Assembly (NCBI RefSeq): GCF_020379485.1 | Contig: NC_063446.1 | Location: forward strand, 11,517,597 to 11,581,596 | From: Brassica napus | Lineage: Eukaryota; Streptophyta; Magnoliopsida; Brassicales; Brassicaceae | Length of the DNA stretch: 64,000 nucleotides | Direction: 5' to 3' | In this document: positions 10,541 to 22,504 of the stretch, in pieces | Numbering within the stretch: the first letter of the stretch is position 1 | Layout: the number at the start of each line of letters is the position of its first letter | Position numbers and translations under genes: made by a program | Notes under the pieces: generated by a model | Database searches by the model: none | Told to the model about the DNA's origin: nothing | What the model saw: the letters and a program-made list of their open reading frames with translations, nothing else

Positions 10541-12904
10541 CCAAGGTTAGATGTATAATATAATAAAAAAAAACGAGAACCGGAGAGCTTTTGACTTTAT
10601 TTATTTTATTTATTTCGATACTTTTTGTCTTTGTTGACTTGGAATAGTGGGGAGCATTTCTTGGCGGAGAGGATAGTTACAAAAATAAAAGTGCATACAT
10701 CTCGTCGCAAATCATGGTTACGTGATACATGCAATACGTCTTTGGAGTTTGTAAATGAATAAATATAGCACCCTTTTTACCTTTTACGCAAGCGGTAGTT
10801 CATCACGGAGGTTCATATTAGTACATATGGATATGGTCCGTGACAATTAATTTAAAGTATAAAACGTCATGCTCTATGTAGGATAGGCCCCCTATAATCA
10901 ACGAGATGATTGCTTGTAGTTGTATCACAAAAAGAAAACTCTTAATTAATGATTTTCTGATGACCATATATTTAAGTTTCAAATAAGGAGTTGGTGATCA
11001 TCTAATGCATTATTGGCTATAAACATAACTATAAAACGAATATTAATTACATAAATTGAGGGAAATAAAAGTATGGTGACATAAACTCTAGTATTTTTTA
11101 CGTGATGTTGATATATGTGCATGTGCATCTAACCATGTTCATTTAGTATTCCGTAGTGGGTAAGATGTCATAAGTATTGCCGTACGATAGTGTGTACAAG
11201 ACTTGTATATTTTGATGATGTTTATTAATATGCGAGTCGAATTCATCTAATAGAATGTTAACACATGTGCAGGGGTTTATATAAACAGGAGATAATTCAA
11301 AATGTCAAGTGTTATAGTGGTTGTGTAAAATGAAAATTATTTCGTAATTATCAAATCTCTATTAAAATAGTTTATAAGAACGAGAAATTAGATGATTTGT
11401 AGAATTTGTATAGATGCAGAATAATGTTTTTCAAGACGGCTCTTTAAGCTGGCTAATGTACAACGAGAGCCTATAACGACATCTAGTTGTTAGTTGTTAC
11501 CATGATCTGTTTATAACCTATTAACATTAGTTGTTAATTATTGTTATCCGGTTTTTTAATTCATATTCCTGATGACCATTGTGGTCAGCATGAAGAATAA
11601 AACAAAAGTGATCAAACTTTATGTCCAATTTTTAAAACGGTTATAAGTTCTACTTTTGTTATTACTTCTTATCTTTTAGTTATTGGCCAGTTCATGATTA
11701 GATTGAAAATGCTCAGCACCAACCTCCTACACTAGGTTTAGAAATGATAACACAAAGTAGGTACGTGAAAGAAGAATTTAAGAAATATCATTGAATTTGT
11801 ATATCTTATACATATATTAAACTGATTATTCATACTTAAATAATATTTATCTTAGAATAATACCATCATCTACTATGATCGCGTATGTAATCAAAGATAA
11901 TGTCTTTGTACGCATTGTTATCGTTTTGATTGACAAAGAAAGGATAGAAAAGCTTTTATTTGAATTATAAAATGAATTACATATTTTTCTACGAAAACAA
12001 CTATATATGGTGACTTTTTTTTCCTGTCGATTCGATTTTAGATAAACTGATCAAATTTGGTGGATTATACAGTAATTTTTTGAGAACTGATTTATTTTCG
12101 TCTTTTGTATGATTGGTTTGAAAGTTTAAGCATAATTTATATTCATAGAATTCACAATGACAATGCGATCATATATATATAGTTTGAACACTTCCCCATC
12201 TCCAAAGCCACACCCTAATGGCAATGCTTTAATCGTCTACAATACATATGCTAATGCAACATTATATTAATAAAAACATTGTATTAACTAACCTACTACG
12301 ATAACTATATATTTTCTGTTTTATTCAACCGTAATTCTTCATTTGTCATGGAAAAACAAATGTAGGAGAGGCAACAATGGTAACACAAGGATGGTTTGAA
12401 GCGGGAAAGTGTCGAGAAGTACTAGTGGAAAACTAGAAATAAGTGGAAGAATCATTGGACCATACTGGACCACCATACTTTAGACTTTATCCATGGTCAA
12501 AGGTGTAGAGCTTCTCGAAGTTCTTCTAGTGGCCCTCCCCCATTAAACTCAAGTGATCTACTTAAAGAAATTTGTGGACTATGGTGTTTTCCTTTACTTA
12601 ATTCTGTCACTTTGAGTCTGACTTTAATTTTCTCTACTTCCCAATATGTTTGGGTTTGAATACACATTTGTTTTCGCCCCTTTCTTTGACCATATGTTTT
12701 TGCTTCTTAGCCAGCTAGATTCTGCTCTCTATGTTTGTGTAAAACTCGATCAGAAATGGTTTAATATACAAAGAAGCGACTACAAGTATATTAGTACCAA
12801 TCGTCTTTAAAAGTTAAACTAATTTACTTGGTAACAGGGCCGTCTTTGCCAACAAATTTTAAGTGCTTTTATGTGTGTATATATATCATCCAAATTTTAT
12901 ACCA
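10541..12904. other. Intergenic, no gene recognised
   Basis: 2.4 kb upstream of the SAUR gene with scattered stops in all frames. The part near 12360-12740 is richer in GC and could be a remnant of a conserved non-coding segment, but I do not recognise it. Confidence 0.45.
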
Positions 12905-13110
12905 TAATTATTTTGAGAATTCGGCCAAAAAAAATCTCAACTTTGTACGAATTGCCAAAAGAAACATGAACTTTTGAGCTGACCAAAAAAACACTAAACT
13001 TTCATTGACTTTAGAATTAATTAACAATGTTTTCGCTGACTTGCCAATTTAGCACGCCGTCAACAAATTTAACAGAAATGTTTGACATCGTTTATTGTTG
13101 GCGTTAAGTG

Positions 13111-13150
13111 AAACGACGTCGTTTTCAAATGAGATGAAACGACGTCGTTT
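13111..13150. repeat. Paired AAACGACGTCGTTT palindromes, left arm
   Basis: Two perfect 14-bp palindromes at 13111-13124 and 13137-13150. The core GACGTC is a bZIP-type (C-box/CRE-like) site in plants. The same pair is at 14231-14244 and 14257-14270 in the right arm. Confidence 0.85.
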
Positions 13151-13175
13151 TATATGATTTGAAATGAAAAATATG

Positions 13176-13242
13176 TAGACCCCTGGATTCGAACCCAGGT
13201 TGGTTGGCCAAATGGCAAGGTATTTTACCACTAGGCTACTCA
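13176..13242 (-). repeat. tRNA-Gly-like sequence in left arm of foldback element
   Basis: Read on the minus strand it has an A box (TAGCCTAGTGG), the words TACCTTGCCA, and a T-arm with B box GGGTTCGAATCC inside a perfect CCTGG/CCAGG stem. It resembles plant tRNA-Gly(GCC) in the D and T arms but lacks a good acceptor stem. It is therefore tRNA-derived and not a tRNA gene. It reads toward the outer end of the element. Confidence 0.7.
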
Positions 13243-14139
13243 CACTTTCAATGTACTTACTAGCATGTTTACTTTTATTTGGTACATATTAAATATAAAA
13301 AATTCTCTAAAAACTTAATAAGATCTTTAAAATTCCAAAAAAATAAAAAATAAAGAAGATTTTTATAAAAAAAATTATTTTTCTTTTTTTAAAAATAAAT
13401 TTTTTTTTTTAAAAAAAAAAAATAAAAACTCTTCCAAAATTTTCTAAAAACTTAAAAAGATCTTTAAAATTCCAAAAAAATTGAAAAAATAAAGAATTTT
13501 TTTATAAAATTAATTTTGAAATTAAAATAGAAAATAAAATAAAATTTTTTCTTTTCATAAAATAAAAAATCTTCCAAAATTTTCAATTTTTTTAATACAT
13601 TTGCTAAAAGTTGAAATTAATTATACACACATAAAAAGTTGATAATTGTAACTTTAATTTTTTTCATTTTATTATAATTTTTTGAAAATTTGGATTTTTT
13701 TTAAAAAATGAAAATTTTGGAAACTTTTTGACTTTTTAAAGAAAAAAATATTTTAATTTTAATTCAAAATTAATTTTATGAAAATTTTGGGAGATTTTTT
13801 TTTTAAGAAATATAAAATTTTATTTTTTTTAAAGAAAAATAAAATTTTATTTTCAATTTTAATTTCAAAATTAATTTATAAAAAAATTATTTATTTTTTT
13901 CAATTTTTTGGAATTTAAAGTTCGTTTTAATTTTATAGAAAATTTTGGAAGAGTTTTTATTTTTTAAGAAGAAAAATAAATTTTATTTTCAATTTTAATT
14001 TCAAAATTGATTTTATAAAAAAATTCTTATTTTTCAATTTTTTGGAATTTTAAAGGTCTTTTTAAGTTTTTAGAGAATATTTTTATATTCAATCAATACC
14101 AAATAAAAGTAAACATGTTAGTAAGTACATTGATAGTTC

Positions 14140-14208
14140 CACTAGCCTAGTGGTAAAAGACCTTGCCATTTGACCAAACAACCTGTGTTCGAATCCAGGA
14201 GTCTACAT
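14140..14208 (+). repeat. tRNA-Gly-like sequence in right arm of foldback element
   Basis: Mirror copy of the block at 13176-13242: A box TAGCCTAGTGG at 14143-14153 and B box GTTCGAATCC near 14187-14196. One T-stem base has changed (CCTGTG). It also reads outward. Confidence 0.68.
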
Positions 14209-14477
14209 ATTTTTAATTTCAAATCATGTAAAACGACGTCGTTTCATCTCATTTGAAAACGACGTCGTTTCACTTAGCGCCAACAATAAACGACGTCAAA
14301 TATTTCTGTTAAATTTATTGACGGCGTACTAAATTGGCAAGTCAGCGAAAACATTGTTAATTAATTCTAAAGTCAATGAAAGTTTGGTGTTTTTTTTGTC
14401 AGCCCAAAAGTTCATGTTTCTTTTGGCAATTCGTGCAAAGTTAAGGTTTTTTTTAGGCCGAATTCTCTAATTATTTT

Positions 14478-14829
14478 GGATCTTATTAACTAAATTTGAG
14501 GACGGACCCTACCTAGCAAGATATGACTGGATAATCACATGGATAACAGAAGAATGTTTTGCACTCGCTTAATACCAGTGGTTGCTAGATTATCCACCAC
14601 GAGACTGAGACAAGGTTTTACATTTTTGAATTATACTTTGATGAATCATTCTCTGAGGTTGTAAAGAGTAAAGTTTCTACATAAGTAAAAGATCACAAAA
14701 GTTATCAGCATATTATTATGTTTCAGTTATAAAATGGAAGAAGAGAAGCGAACATGCAACAGTTACTCTTTTGAGATGATATTCGCTTTTATTTAAACAC
14801 ATCGAAATCGAAAAAATGTGGTGGGACTT
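14478..14829. other. Intergenic, 3' side of HISN3
   Basis: Holds the HISN3 3' UTR nearest 14829. Nothing else is recognised. Confidence 0.4.
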
Positions 14830-16542
14830 TTAGTGGAGTGTTGAGGCGGGTTCTGCTTGCTTGTGATGCCAAGCCACAACGTCTTTGTAAGGTAGATTTC
14901 CCCCAAAAATGTCCAAGGCACTTCCTACTGTCACATCCACACGTCCCTTTCCAGCTTCTCTGATCCTCTCTACATCATCCATCACCGTCACACCTCCCGC
15001 ATACGTTACTGGAATCTGTCAAGGGCCAAAAATTACATCTGAGATCCAGAATCTAACGCTAAAAAAAGATAGTACAATTTTGCAATCAAGTATAATAACC
15101 AGTCTATCTCTCTCTCTCTCTCTCTCTTACGGAAGCATGACCACCACATTTTCTGGTTATATACCAGTACATTTAAAGCATCACAAGTTTGCTGATAAAC
15201 ATTTAAAATCCAAGTGATATCACTTTGACGGGATCCACCACATTATAGAGCCTAAACCGATTACTCTACAAAGAAAATTGTGTGAGTGTTACTCACCGGA
15301 GAATAGTTGCCAAGCAATGCTACAAGCTCTTCATCAATCCCTAGCCTTTTGGGAGAGAATAAGTATTAGGATCAGTACATAATCTAACTTCAACTCAAAA
15401 CGAATCCACTCTAAGACACTGAAAGCAAAAAGCTTACTTCTTTCCTTCAACGTCAACACCATGCACCAGAAACTCATCTGCAAACCCTCCAAGAAACTCC
15501 ATTGATTTCTCATCAACCAAGACATCGCTGAACTTCTGCCATCTATCAGTAACGATTGCGTATCTTCCATCCTGCGCAGAATAGATATTTTAATGACAAG
15601 ATACTTAACAACATGATCCAACTGAAGAAAAAAAACAGGTCAGAGAATCACCTTCTTTCTGCAGCTAAGGTCTAATATCAATCTTTCCTTCCCAACAATC
15701 TTCACAAGATCTTTCAGTCTTTCAAGATCAAGCTTCCCATTGTTAAACACATACTGAAAACAATCAACACAAAACATGACTACTACTACTACTAACCAAT
15801 GTTCTAAAAATTGGTCTAAGCGTAAAATAGGACCTAAATCAAACTATTTTTTTGAACACTGCTACTAACAAAACAAAAGACAGTATGATAACAGATTCAA
15901 AAGAGCTATACCGAAGTGACAATGACATGACTTGCCCCCTCCTCTATATAACTCAAGCAATTCTCTGAATTGATTCCACCTCCAACTTGCAAACCGCCTA
16001 GAAGTCATCGTCTTGTAATTATCATTACACGACACAATGATTAAATGTGACAGTAAGACCAAAAACACAATCACAGTTTTCACACCACAAAAGGGCATTA
16101 CTTTACTTACCGGGATAAGCATGTAATGCTCCAAAAGCAGCAGCTTGGCTTAAAGGGTCAGCTCCAAGCATGATCACGTGCCCTCCCGTGAGCCCATCTT
16201 CTTTGTACATCTTCGCATACTCTTCCGCGGACTTGTCCGATTCGAAGTTTGTAACGAGGACTGAACCATCTTCCTCCTTCAAGTCACTTAGAGTGGATCC
16301 AACTATTTGTTTCACTTTCCCCTTCAAAAGACACATGCAGAGAGTAAGGATTCAGCTTTCGAGCTTGAAATTCAATTCGATACCTTGTGGATGTCGATGC
16401 AAGGTCGGAACTGAACGGCGGATATGACTTGTACTCCCGAGGGTCTGGAGAAATTGAGATGCTTTTTCGATGGAGAGATTTGCTTTTTGTTGAGCAGAGA
16501 GATTCCACCATTGGAGTAGAGTTGAGAGCTGAAAGTTCTCAT
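14830..16542 (-). CDS. HISN3: BBMII isomerase (HisA), plastid histidine biosynthesis
   Basis: Encodes phosphoribosylformimino-5-aminoimidazole carboxamide ribotide isomerase, the Amadori-type isomerase of histidine biosynthesis in the chloroplast (APG10/HISN3, At2g36230). Seven exons on the minus strand: 16542-16384, 16321-16111, 15997-15912, 15753-15652, 15571-15438, 15345-15297, 15015-14830. All introns are GT-AG, all phases close, and the product is 308 residues. Residues 1 to about 40 ([10 protein letters not shown], Ser/Lys-rich) look like a plastid transit peptide. The TIM-barrel opens at [12 protein letters not shown], with catalytic Asp at about 50, and the second acidic strand reads [12 protein letters not shown]. 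The phosphate-binding end is [13 protein letters not shown]. The start is the first in-frame ATG with a conserved transit region. No frame damage was seen, so the gene looks functional. Confidence 0.96.
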
Positions 16543-16848
16543 CTTTGGATGCTTACTGCATTCGGTTCAATTCTCGTTTTCTAGGGTTTAAAAACCGGTT
16601 TAATTCTCGGTTTGTTAGAGAGATGGTAAACCGAAGGCTTTAAGTTTTGTTTTTTTTACAAGAGGATAGGAAAGGAAAGAGCAAAAAGCTCTTAAGTTTG
16701 ATATTGGCTTCTGATCTGTTCAGGGAGATGAAGGAGAAAGTCTGTGAACTGAAATTCGGTTAGCTTCAACATCTTATGTCCAAAGTTATATCTTTAACCA
16801 ACGAGATTTTTGAGAAACAAAAATAAATTTGGAAAGCAAAAAATAAAA

Positions 16849-16932
16849 TCCGACCTGCCGGAATCGAACCAGCGACCTAAAGATTACAGCAACTACTACA
16901 GTCTTCCGCTCTACCAACTGAGCTAAGGTCGG
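16849..16932 (-). tRNA. tRNA-Tyr (GUA) with 11-nt intron
   Basis: Minus strand. Acceptor arms CCGACCT (16932-16926) and AGGTCGG (16856-16850) pair perfectly, with discriminator A at 16849. The D arm TAGCTCAGTTGGTAGAGC and T arm CTGGTTCGATTCCGG are present. The anticodon GTA is at 16899-16897. An 11-nt intron (16895-16885, TAGTTGCTGTA) follows position 37, as in plant tRNA-Tyr genes. The anticodon stem closes with one G-T pair. It looks functional. Confidence 0.95.
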
Positions 16933-18231
16933 ACACTGACAGTAATGCCTAATATATATTTATATATTATAACATTATGTATACGTTACAATTCAGTCTG
17001 GGCCCTTGACAGTATACAGAAAAATCAGTTAGTCCACAGAAGTACTATTATTTTTTGCTTTGCTTACCCAAATGAACGAACTTTTTTTTTTTTTTTTTTT
17101 TTTTTTTCAAATGGACGAACTTGTTTCGAACTGTATAGCTTTTGGTCACTATCACCTACACCTTATTTTCTACTTCACATTCCACGTTATATTGCTACAC
17201 ATATAGGCTAATAATTTTTACTACTTCACGCTTACCAATCATCCGCAATACGTGTTAGTACTTAGATCATCATTATCCCTAAAATCTATAAGGAGTTTTT
17301 TTTTTTTTTTGTCTGATTAAAAAAAAAATTAAAAATTAAAAAGTGAATTAATTGCGGGCCGTCACGTGTCGGTGAGACCCGCGAACAGTTGAAAAAACCC
17401 ACGATTATCGTTTCTTCATTGGTGACTTTTGAAACCCATTATTGCCACTTTTGTAGGACCCAAACCACTAAAAACTCTCTTATAACCTGTGATAATGGTG
17501 CTCTTAATTAGTAGCAATCAAAAAATCTACACAGAAATTTGAGAAATCCATGAATCTCTTTGATCGATTCATACTATCCCATCGTTATGAGGAAGAAAAT
17601 GATCTGATCAAGCTAAAACTCCTTTAGTTTAAAGCAATTTACATCCGAAAGAGTATGAGTTGAGTAGAAAACCAATAAAAAAAGCATGAGAGCAACTGCA
17701 ATTCTAAGGACATCTCCATTATCGCTCCGTAGTTTACTTCAAAAATGTGGAGTATGAACAAAAAAAAATAAAAAAATCCCTCCATTTATAAAATAATTTT
17801 TTATTTTTTTTGTTCGTACTTCATGTCTCATTTCATTTTTGTAGTATATTATGGAATGTACTCTTCAATTATCAACCAAAAAAGATAATAACTTGACCAA
17901 TGACAATTAATGGTTTACTAGAGTCTTAACTAAATAAATATTAAGTAGCGTATTAACTAGAACTTTTTAGTTTGAATTTAAGAAATTAAAGTTTTGTTTG
18001 ATAACTATCTTGGTAAATTGGTTTATTGCATAAACTGTTATATAAATTTTAGAAGGCCCAATGGGTTCTACGGACCCAATAACACTCGATTAACGTGACA
18101 CGATGCGATTGGCTAAAGACTCCTTCGTCAACCGCCGGGATTTTAATTCAACCAGCGAAGAAAACCCGGTGACTTCCACGTCCAGCCGGTGGATTTCTCG
18201 CCGGAGCTCTCCCCATCACTACCTTTCCACC
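16933..18231. other. Intergenic between tRNA-Tyr and FACE2
   Basis: Contains a poly(T) run at 17082-17107 and a stretch at 17700-17860 that resembles the common Brassicaceae CATCTCCA-type MITE (weak). No gene recognised. The final 130 bp before FACE2 are open in frame with it (see FACE2). Confidence 0.45.
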
Positions 18232-19924
18232 ATGTCTTCCGACGGAGACAACAACATCTCCATGCCGGTAGCGGTGGCCTCCTGCGTCGCTATGGCACTA
18301 TTCTACGTCTTGATCCTTTACGCTCCCACCGTGATTCTACGCCTCCCGTCGCCTTCTTCCTTCTCTGACTTCATGATTCGCCGATTCGTTTGCGCAGCCA
18401 TCTCAACCGTCGTGTCTCTCGTCTTCACAGCTTATATACTCCCGGTAAGCTTCTCTTACAATGTTAGAGTCAAAGACTAAAACTTTGAGCTATGCACACT
18501 AGTTATAAGAATCAGTGTAAAACTAAGAGATGTTTAAGATTAAAAGACTATGCTTTGTTTGGTACTATCCCTCACTAGTTTCCAAGAATCACTGAAAAGT
18601 CTCTAACTTTGTTTGCTTGAGAAATGTTAAAAGATAAAAAGCTGGGAGGCCTCTGTTATACTTGGAATTTTTGGCATAAGGACAGATCATCTTGTAAGTT
18701 CCATCTTTGACCATGAAAAGGTGTTTTTTTTTTTTTTTTTTTGGCTTGATACAACATATCCCATCTTAAAAGATTCCATATTTGTGAATATGGAACCAGT
18801 GGCAAGGAGTGGTGTATCCCCTTCTATTGACCTCGCTCATTTACGCTGGATCTTTGGTGTTGAACTTGTTGTTACTCCTTGAATCATGCAAGGAAAATGG
18901 TGAAGCGTGTAGTTTCTTTACTAAAGTGAGGAGCTTTGTCCAAGCAATCCCTGCTTGCATCATGACATGTGCTTCTGGTGTTTCCTTTTGGCGAAATTTG
19001 GTCGTGGTAATCAACTCTTCTCCATCTCTCTATCGAAACTGCATAAAACCTTGCATAAGTTACTACTAAATCGGACGAATTCTGATATGTTTCAGCTTGT
19101 AAATTGCAGGCACCTTTAACTGAGGAGCTGGTTTTCAGGGCCTGTATGATACCTTTGCTTCTGTGTGCTGGATTTAGGATTTACTACGCTATCTTCCTCT
19201 GCCCAATTCTCTTTAGCTTAGGTTTGTTTTCTTTGCTTGCTTCTCTGTTAATGACAAGTTTACAGCTCGAGTTGAGATGAAAATTGCTGGAATTTTTGGT
19301 TTATTATATGTTTTATGCAGCCCACTTGAATCATTTTAGAGAAATGTACATTAAGCAGAACCGCAGTTATATCAAGGCCTCACTGATTGTTGGTACGTTT
19401 GACCATAATCATATTAACAATCTTTGTCTCAGGCGTAAACTAATCATTCCTGAGCTTGATCAGGTCTTCAGCTTGGCTACACAGTCGTTTTTGGTGCATA
19501 TGCATCGTTTCTCTTCATCAGAACCGGTACATTCCACGCACTGTACATCTATTAGCCCCTTCTAATGTTGGCCTGGCCTTGACTATAATGTTCCTGCATT
19601 GTGTAATATTTTTTAAGGACATCTCGCTGCTCCTTTGTTTGCTCATATATTCTGCAATTACATGGGATTGCCTGTGCTGCTACACCCACGAGGAAAAGGT
19701 AATACAAAAGATTTCAATGTTGGGAACAAATGCAAATGCAAATGCAGAAGAATAAAAGCTAAAGATGCTTTCATGGGTTCTTCTCTTCAGGTTTGGTGAG
19801 TGCAGCTGCGTTAGCCGGTGTGGTTGGATTCGTCACACTTCTCTTTCCTTTAACAAAGCCTCTCATGTACAACGATAGAACCAACAATTGTCCGTGTTGG
19901 CTTGGCTATTGTTTGTGGCATTGA
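18232..19924 (+). CDS. FACE2: CAAX prenyl protease 2 (RCE1 type)
   Basis: An ER-membrane endoprotease that removes the last three residues from prenylated CAAX proteins (Arabidopsis FACE2/RCE1, At2g36305). Eight exons: 18232-18444, 18634-18693, 18800-19006, 19110-19221, 19321-19392, 19464-19526, 19618-19698, 19791-19924. GT-AG introns, phases close, 313 residues, the family length. Conserved motifs are TEELVFRA (catalytic Glu pair about 165-166 and Arg 170), FSLAHLNHF (His about 199) and HIFCN. Hydrophobic segments at about 13-33, 48-67 and 93-113 and in the C-terminal half fit an integral membrane protein. The end reads CPCWLGYCLWH. I chose MSSDGDNNISM as start because it aligns with the Arabidopsis N-terminus, although an in-frame ATG lies upstream at 18103. 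Confidence 0.95.
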
Positions 19925-20640
19925 TACTCTGCACTCATAGCTCTGATCTTCTTTTTTTTTTCCAGTTTCCACTGATCATGTCTTATTTTGTTGTTTCTTT
20001 TAATAGATTGTGGTCCGTTATCAAGTTGCTTTTTACAGACATTGTTTATAAAAATGTTTTTTTTTTTTTTGATCTTGAAGACTGATACATATTTTCTTTT
20101 TATATATTATATATTATATTTAATCAACCCGATAAATCAGGCTATCAGATCTGGTTACAAACTTGCTTTGTTTATAAAAATGTTAATGGAAATTAAAGAA
20201 GAAAATGGCTGTTTAGGTACACATCCTATAACAAATTTTATATATTTACAGTCCAACCAATTCATGGACTCACGTGATTGTTGATGACTTGATGGTACTT
20301 AACAATACTTAACCATTCATGGTATATTATTATATCATTATTGTCAATACTTTCCTTATCAGTTACATATTAAAATCTCATTTTGAATAGTATTGATAAT
20401 CTTAAAATTATCATAGATTTAATCCCAAAAAAAGAAAGATTATCATAGATATTTAGTTTATAACAAAATAATACAAACAAAATATTCCAATACAAATTCC
20501 CTAGATGTTCGATTTAGCTAACACAAACACTCATCTACCAGGTATTCTGAGCTAATCGAAACAATCTTCTTAATTAGTTGGGCTTCATTTATTAAAGATT
20601 ATGATATGGTTATCTATATAACATAATGATACCACTCTCA
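19925..20640. other. Intergenic, 3' side of FACE2
   Basis: AT-rich with poly(T) runs (20055-20069). No gene or repeat recognised. Confidence 0.4.
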
Positions 20641-20644
20641 AACT

Positions 20645-21590
20645 TTCCGTAGACATCACAGGAGAAATCATTGGTGTGCAAAGTACTGTTAGTGATCCTC
20701 CGGAAGAAAAGAATGGTGACTATAAAACTGGATAGGTAACTGTCATTAACCTTGATTGTCTATATATACGTACGTATGTAGTGCCCGGTTTTTATTTTTT
20801 AATTATTATTATTATTTTTTCTAACAAATGCTATTCTGGATATGCGCAGTGATGAAACTGTCACCTTAAGCTTATTTGACTCCCAAGTTGTGTCTTTTCA
20901 CAAAGAGCTTGAAGCCATGTGTGTTGATCCGAAGGTCATTGTTGCGACTAGCATAAACCCAAAGTTGGTTAGAGGTACCGAGATGTTCCAGATCATAGGT
21001 AGTATTTAATGACATTATATTCAAATTTTTATAAATTTCGTGCATTATGCAGGCCGTTTGTTCCTCAATGCAACGTCGCATGTGTATTTTGATAAGAAGA
21101 CGTATGCAGGGGAAGTCCGATTCTACCAGTATGTTATTCGTTTATTAAATGTGTATATGTGCATTGACACTATTAGGCTGCCTAACCATTCTATGGTGCG
21201 TAGGTTGGTCGCCAGGGGCACTGGTCTACCATCAGCCGCCCACTGCTAAGATCATATGCGAAGGTTGAGACAATGACATTGGCTGAGCTCAACGCTGCTG
21301 TCGTCAATGCTGCATCGCAGGTAACGTGTCTGGCAGTGTTGTTTAAGAAAAAAAATAATGGATTTTAGGATGTGACGTTGCATGTGAACCTTATTTCCAT
21401 AATGCAGGAAATTGACTTCCTACGCATTGGGAGGGTTGTTCGCCTTGACACAGATAAGGGTTGGTGTTATGCTGCATGCTCTAAATGCAGTAAAAAGTTG
21501 CAGCGCACTGCCTCTGCTTTTGCGTGTGGGCGATGCAATAATTTGCATGGTGCTGGAGCCCTTCGTCGAGTAGCGTCTCTACTAAATAAC
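20645..21590 (+). pseudogene. RPA1-like (replication protein A large subunit) OB-fold pseudogene
   Basis: Pieces in order on the plus strand: DITGEIIGVQSTVSDPPEE (about 20652), DETVTLSLFDSQVVSFHKEL (20850-20975), GRLFLNATSHVYFDKKTYAG (21052-21130), LVARGTGLPSAA (21204-21242), LAELNAAVVNAASQ (21280-21320) and EIDFLRIGRVVRLDTDKGWC (21410-21470). A zinc ribbon CSKC...CGRC follows. These are the DBD-B/DBD-C OB-folds of the many RPA1-like proteins in Brassicaceae, some carried by Helitrons. A one-base loss near 21240 shifts the frame into a stop, and the first OB-fold and C-terminus are missing, so it is a fragment. I found no Helitron ends around it. Confidence 0.8.
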
Positions 21591-21674
21591 TATGTAAATA
21601 TTTGGACGCATACACCTGTATTTCAGAAGTATAGTTTTGTTTTTTGGTCAATGTATTTAGAGAAGCTTAATTAG

Positions 21675-22247
21675 TATTGTTAGATTTAAGAAAAGAATAT
21701 AAAGTTATTTATTTATTATTTACGAAAACAAGTATTGTTTTCCTTTTGGTTTGAAAGGTGAGAGGTCACTGTGAATAATACATGCAAGAATGTTTAATTT
21801 GTTCGCAAGAATGTTTTGTTTTGTTACATGCAATCAATCATCGCCTCTGCGTCTGTACTAGAATGTAGTTTGTATCAGATCTCTTACAGTAAAAAATTTC
21901 TGTCTGATTGCAGATGCTCAAAACAGTGGGACAAGATGAACTCCAGGCTTCTTCTCGGTTGCTATATTTCTTTGTGGATCACCTTAATAATATATTTGTA
22001 GTGTTGGACACAAATAATTTGATTCTCTGTTGAAAAGGTTACATTGTTGATCTAACTTGATATTGAAAAAAGTTCTCTATTATTTGTTCAAAACAACCTC
22101 ATATACAGCTTCACTAAATTAAGACTGATTGATTGATCCCTGATTAGTACTAAGATCTGCAACCGTTATGTTAGGTCAAGTGTATGAAATCCAGTTCTAA
22201 TTGGTTTCCACTGTCGACTAATTAGAGAAAAGTCACTGAAAAATATA
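21675..22247. other. Intergenic, nothing recognised
   Basis: May hold degraded sequence of the RPA1-like locus, but I cannot identify coding similarity here. Confidence 0.35.
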
Positions 22248-22504
22248 CTCCCCTCTGTTCCTGAAAGTAAGATTTTCTAGAGTATGCACGCTTATTAAGA
22301 ATTTAATAAATGTTTATAATTTAATTTATTTTTTACTTTATTATACACTTTCCAATAACTTTCCACCAATGAAATTTAATCAATTCAAATATTCTCAATT
22401 AATGTTCCTCAAAAGTATAAAAAAGTACCTTAACAATATAGAAAATCTATCTTTGTGGAACAAGAAAAAAACCTAAAACATCTTACTTTCGGGAACGGAG
22501 GTAG
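22248..22504. mobile_element. Stowaway-like (mariner) MITE
   Basis: A 257-bp element with ends CTCCCCTCTGTTCC and (reverse) CTACCTCCGTTCCC, extending to a shared GAAAGTAAGA. TA is present on both sides (22246-22247, 22505-22506). The CTCCxTCxGTTCC end is diagnostic of Stowaway MITEs. No coding. Confidence 0.85.

Larger units (their letters stand above)
12915..14467. mobile_element. Long-arm foldback element, Mutator-like (MULE) type
   Basis: The whole 1.55-kb segment is a near-palindrome. The outer end GAGAATTCGGCC (12915) is mirrored by GGCCGAATTCTC at 14467, and the arms stay complementary for about 400 bp before an A/T-rich middle that is also largely self-complementary. Flanks TAATTATTTT (12905-12914 and 14468-14477) are a perfect 10-bp target duplication; Mutator-like transposases make 9-11 bp. 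No transposase is encoded. Each arm carries two copies of the palindrome AAACGACGTCGTTT and a tRNA-like block. The open frame at 13049-13243 is a chance frame in the left arm. Confidence 0.88.

Noticed and set aside
13176..13242. Genuine tRNA-Gly gene
   Set aside because: A and B boxes and a T stem are present, but there is no paired acceptor stem, and a mirror copy lies in the opposite arm of a transposon.
13049..13243. Small minus-strand frame
   Set aside because: Falls in the tRNA-like part of the foldback arm and is not conserved in the other arm.
16170..16584. Plus-strand frames over HISN3
   Set aside because: Antisense shadows of HISN3 exons 1 and 2.
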